From an uncultured Ruminococcus sp. (GTDB lineage Bacteria > Bacillota > Clostridia > Oscillospirales > CAG-272): 6,225 bases of DNA. A program made the translations under genes and the position numbers. Below, one piece after another: positions 5,736-6,225 of this stretch. Below the pieces are notes generated by a model that saw only the letters and a list, made by a program, of their open reading frames with translations, did no database searches and was not told where the DNA came from. The stretch covers positions 1 to 6,225 of the forward strand of contig CACZOH010000195.1 in NCBI GenBank assembly GCA_902782785.1, written 5' to 3'. How positions within the stretch are numbered: position 1 is the first letter of the stretch; every line of letters begins with the position of its first letter.

Positions 5736-5752
5736 TACCGGTCTTCCCGGTA
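5736..5752. repeat. short inverted repeat between convergent genes
   Basis: TACCGG and CCGGTA are perfect 6-bp arms around TCTTC. It lies 5 bases beyond the stop of the minus-strand gene and has no T-run on either strand directly after it. It may help stabilise the 3' end of that mRNA, ahead of the main terminator. Confidence 0.4.
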
Positions 5753-5757
5753 TACGG

Positions 5758-6225
5758 TCATTTAAGGGTCATCGGTGAATACGGCGCCGTGTACGTATCC
5801 GATGCGGAACCGTTTCCTATCACGCCGCGTGCGTTATTGCCGAACATTATGAGCTTTCCGTCCGCTTTGATGTACGCGCTGTAATGCGTGCCCGCGCCGC
5901 AGCCGATACAGCCGTCCGTTATATATTCGGGCGAGTTCTTCGTCTGTCCGTCGGACGATATCTGATTGTAATTGTTCAGACCGTAACCGTAGACCTTGCC
6001 GTCCGCCGCGAGCAGAATTATATGTTCGTCCTGTATGTACGCTTCTTTCATACCGTCGGCTATCTTTACGGGTTGACCCGCCGCCGCGCCCACGTCGAAC
6101 GACGATGCGCTTCTCCAGCCCATGTAGTACAGTTCTCCGCTTTCGTTTATCGCAAGGCAGTTATGCTGTCCCGTAGATACGAACGTGAAATCATCGCCGA
6201 GCTTAAGCGGCTCCGTCAGCGTTTC
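5758..6225 (-). CDS. RCC1-repeat protein, C-terminal part (5' end cut by window edge)
   Basis: The frame is open from the window edge to the TGA at 5758, giving 155 residues of the C-terminus; the internal ATG at 6123 is not a likely start because coding similarity continues upstream of it. Three repeats of the RCC1 beta-propeller type are visible. Fragment residues 15-38 read FVSTGQHNCLAI then SGELYYMG. Residues 62-90 carry AADGKVYGYGLNNYNQI. Residues 108-139 carry GCGAGTHYSAYI then ADGKLIMFGNNARGVIGNG. The pattern is an x-x-G-x-H strand, a D/S-G-K/E turn and an F/Y-G-x-N turn. In bacteria such proteins are often surface or secreted, but no signal peptide can be seen here because the N-terminus is missing. 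Function unknown. The frame ends exactly with the last repeat, so no C-terminal anchor or sorting motif follows. Confidence 0.82.
   Translation of the reverse strand, partial: ETLTEPLKLGDDFTFVSTGQHNCLAINESGELYYMGWRSASSFDVGAAAGQPVKIADGMKEAYIQDEHIILLAADGKVYGYGLNNYNQISSDGQTKNSPEYITDGCIGCGAGTHYSAYIKADGKLIMFGNNARGVIGNGSASDTYTAPYSPMTLK

Noticed and set aside
5727..5736. AAAACGTTTT palindrome as a LacI-type operator
   Set aside because: It lies between the 3' ends of two convergent genes with no promoter nearby, so a repressor site makes little sense here.
1..6225. CRISPR array, tRNA or rRNA gene, insertion sequence
   Set aside because: No regularly spaced direct repeats, no cloverleaf with a TTCGA-type arm, no rRNA-like stretch, and no transposase-like frame were seen on either strand.

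Overview
The window looks like a chromosomal segment of an uncultured, gut-type member of the Clostridia (Bacillota). Four things point there: the rpsF-ssb-rpsR gene order, near-consensus sigma-A promoters with 17-bp spacers, strong AGGAGG ribosome binding sites, and a tetrahydrofolate (THF) riboswitch in front of a folT-type ECF transporter gene. The surrounding accessory genes (GH123-like lipoprotein, solute-binding lipoprotein, RCC1-repeat protein, BspA-type repeat) fit a carbohydrate-using anaerobe. No database search was possible; all calls come from reading the sequence.

Layout. From 1 to 2591 on the minus strand there is one probable transcription unit. It has a consensus promoter (2563-2591), a THF riboswitch aptamer (2459-2555), a hairpin that hides the Shine-Dalgarno sequence (2405-2441), folT (1160-2398), and then, 12 bp later, a GH123/DUF4091-like lipoprotein gene (1147 to beyond base 1, cut by the window edge). 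From 2604 to 4024, also on the minus strand, lies the classical ribosomal/replication operon: promoter (3996-4024), structured leader, rpsF (bS6), ssb (SSB), rpsR (bS18) and a rho-independent terminator. On the plus strand, a promoter at 4089-4117 fires away from the rpsF promoter and drives a single solute-binding lipoprotein gene (4167-5666), closed by a terminator at 5679-5713. A convergent minus-strand gene (5758 to beyond 6225) encodes the C-terminal end of an RCC1-repeat protein.

How the genes work together. bS6, SSB and bS18 form a housekeeping operon with possible feedback through an S6:S18-binding leader. FolT imports folates and should be shut down when reduced folate is plentiful, through the riboswitch. 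The two lipoproteins probably act at the cell surface on glycans or sugars, but neither has its expected partners inside the window.

The most notable features are: (1) the FolT protein, which is more than twice the usual length because a cassette of membrane segment, BspA-like outer domain and membrane segment is inserted between its fourth and fifth core helices; (2) the riboswitch, whose loop appears able to pair either with the pseudoknot partner or with the anti-Shine-Dalgarno strand; and (3) a bS18 with a roughly 70-residue acidic tail.
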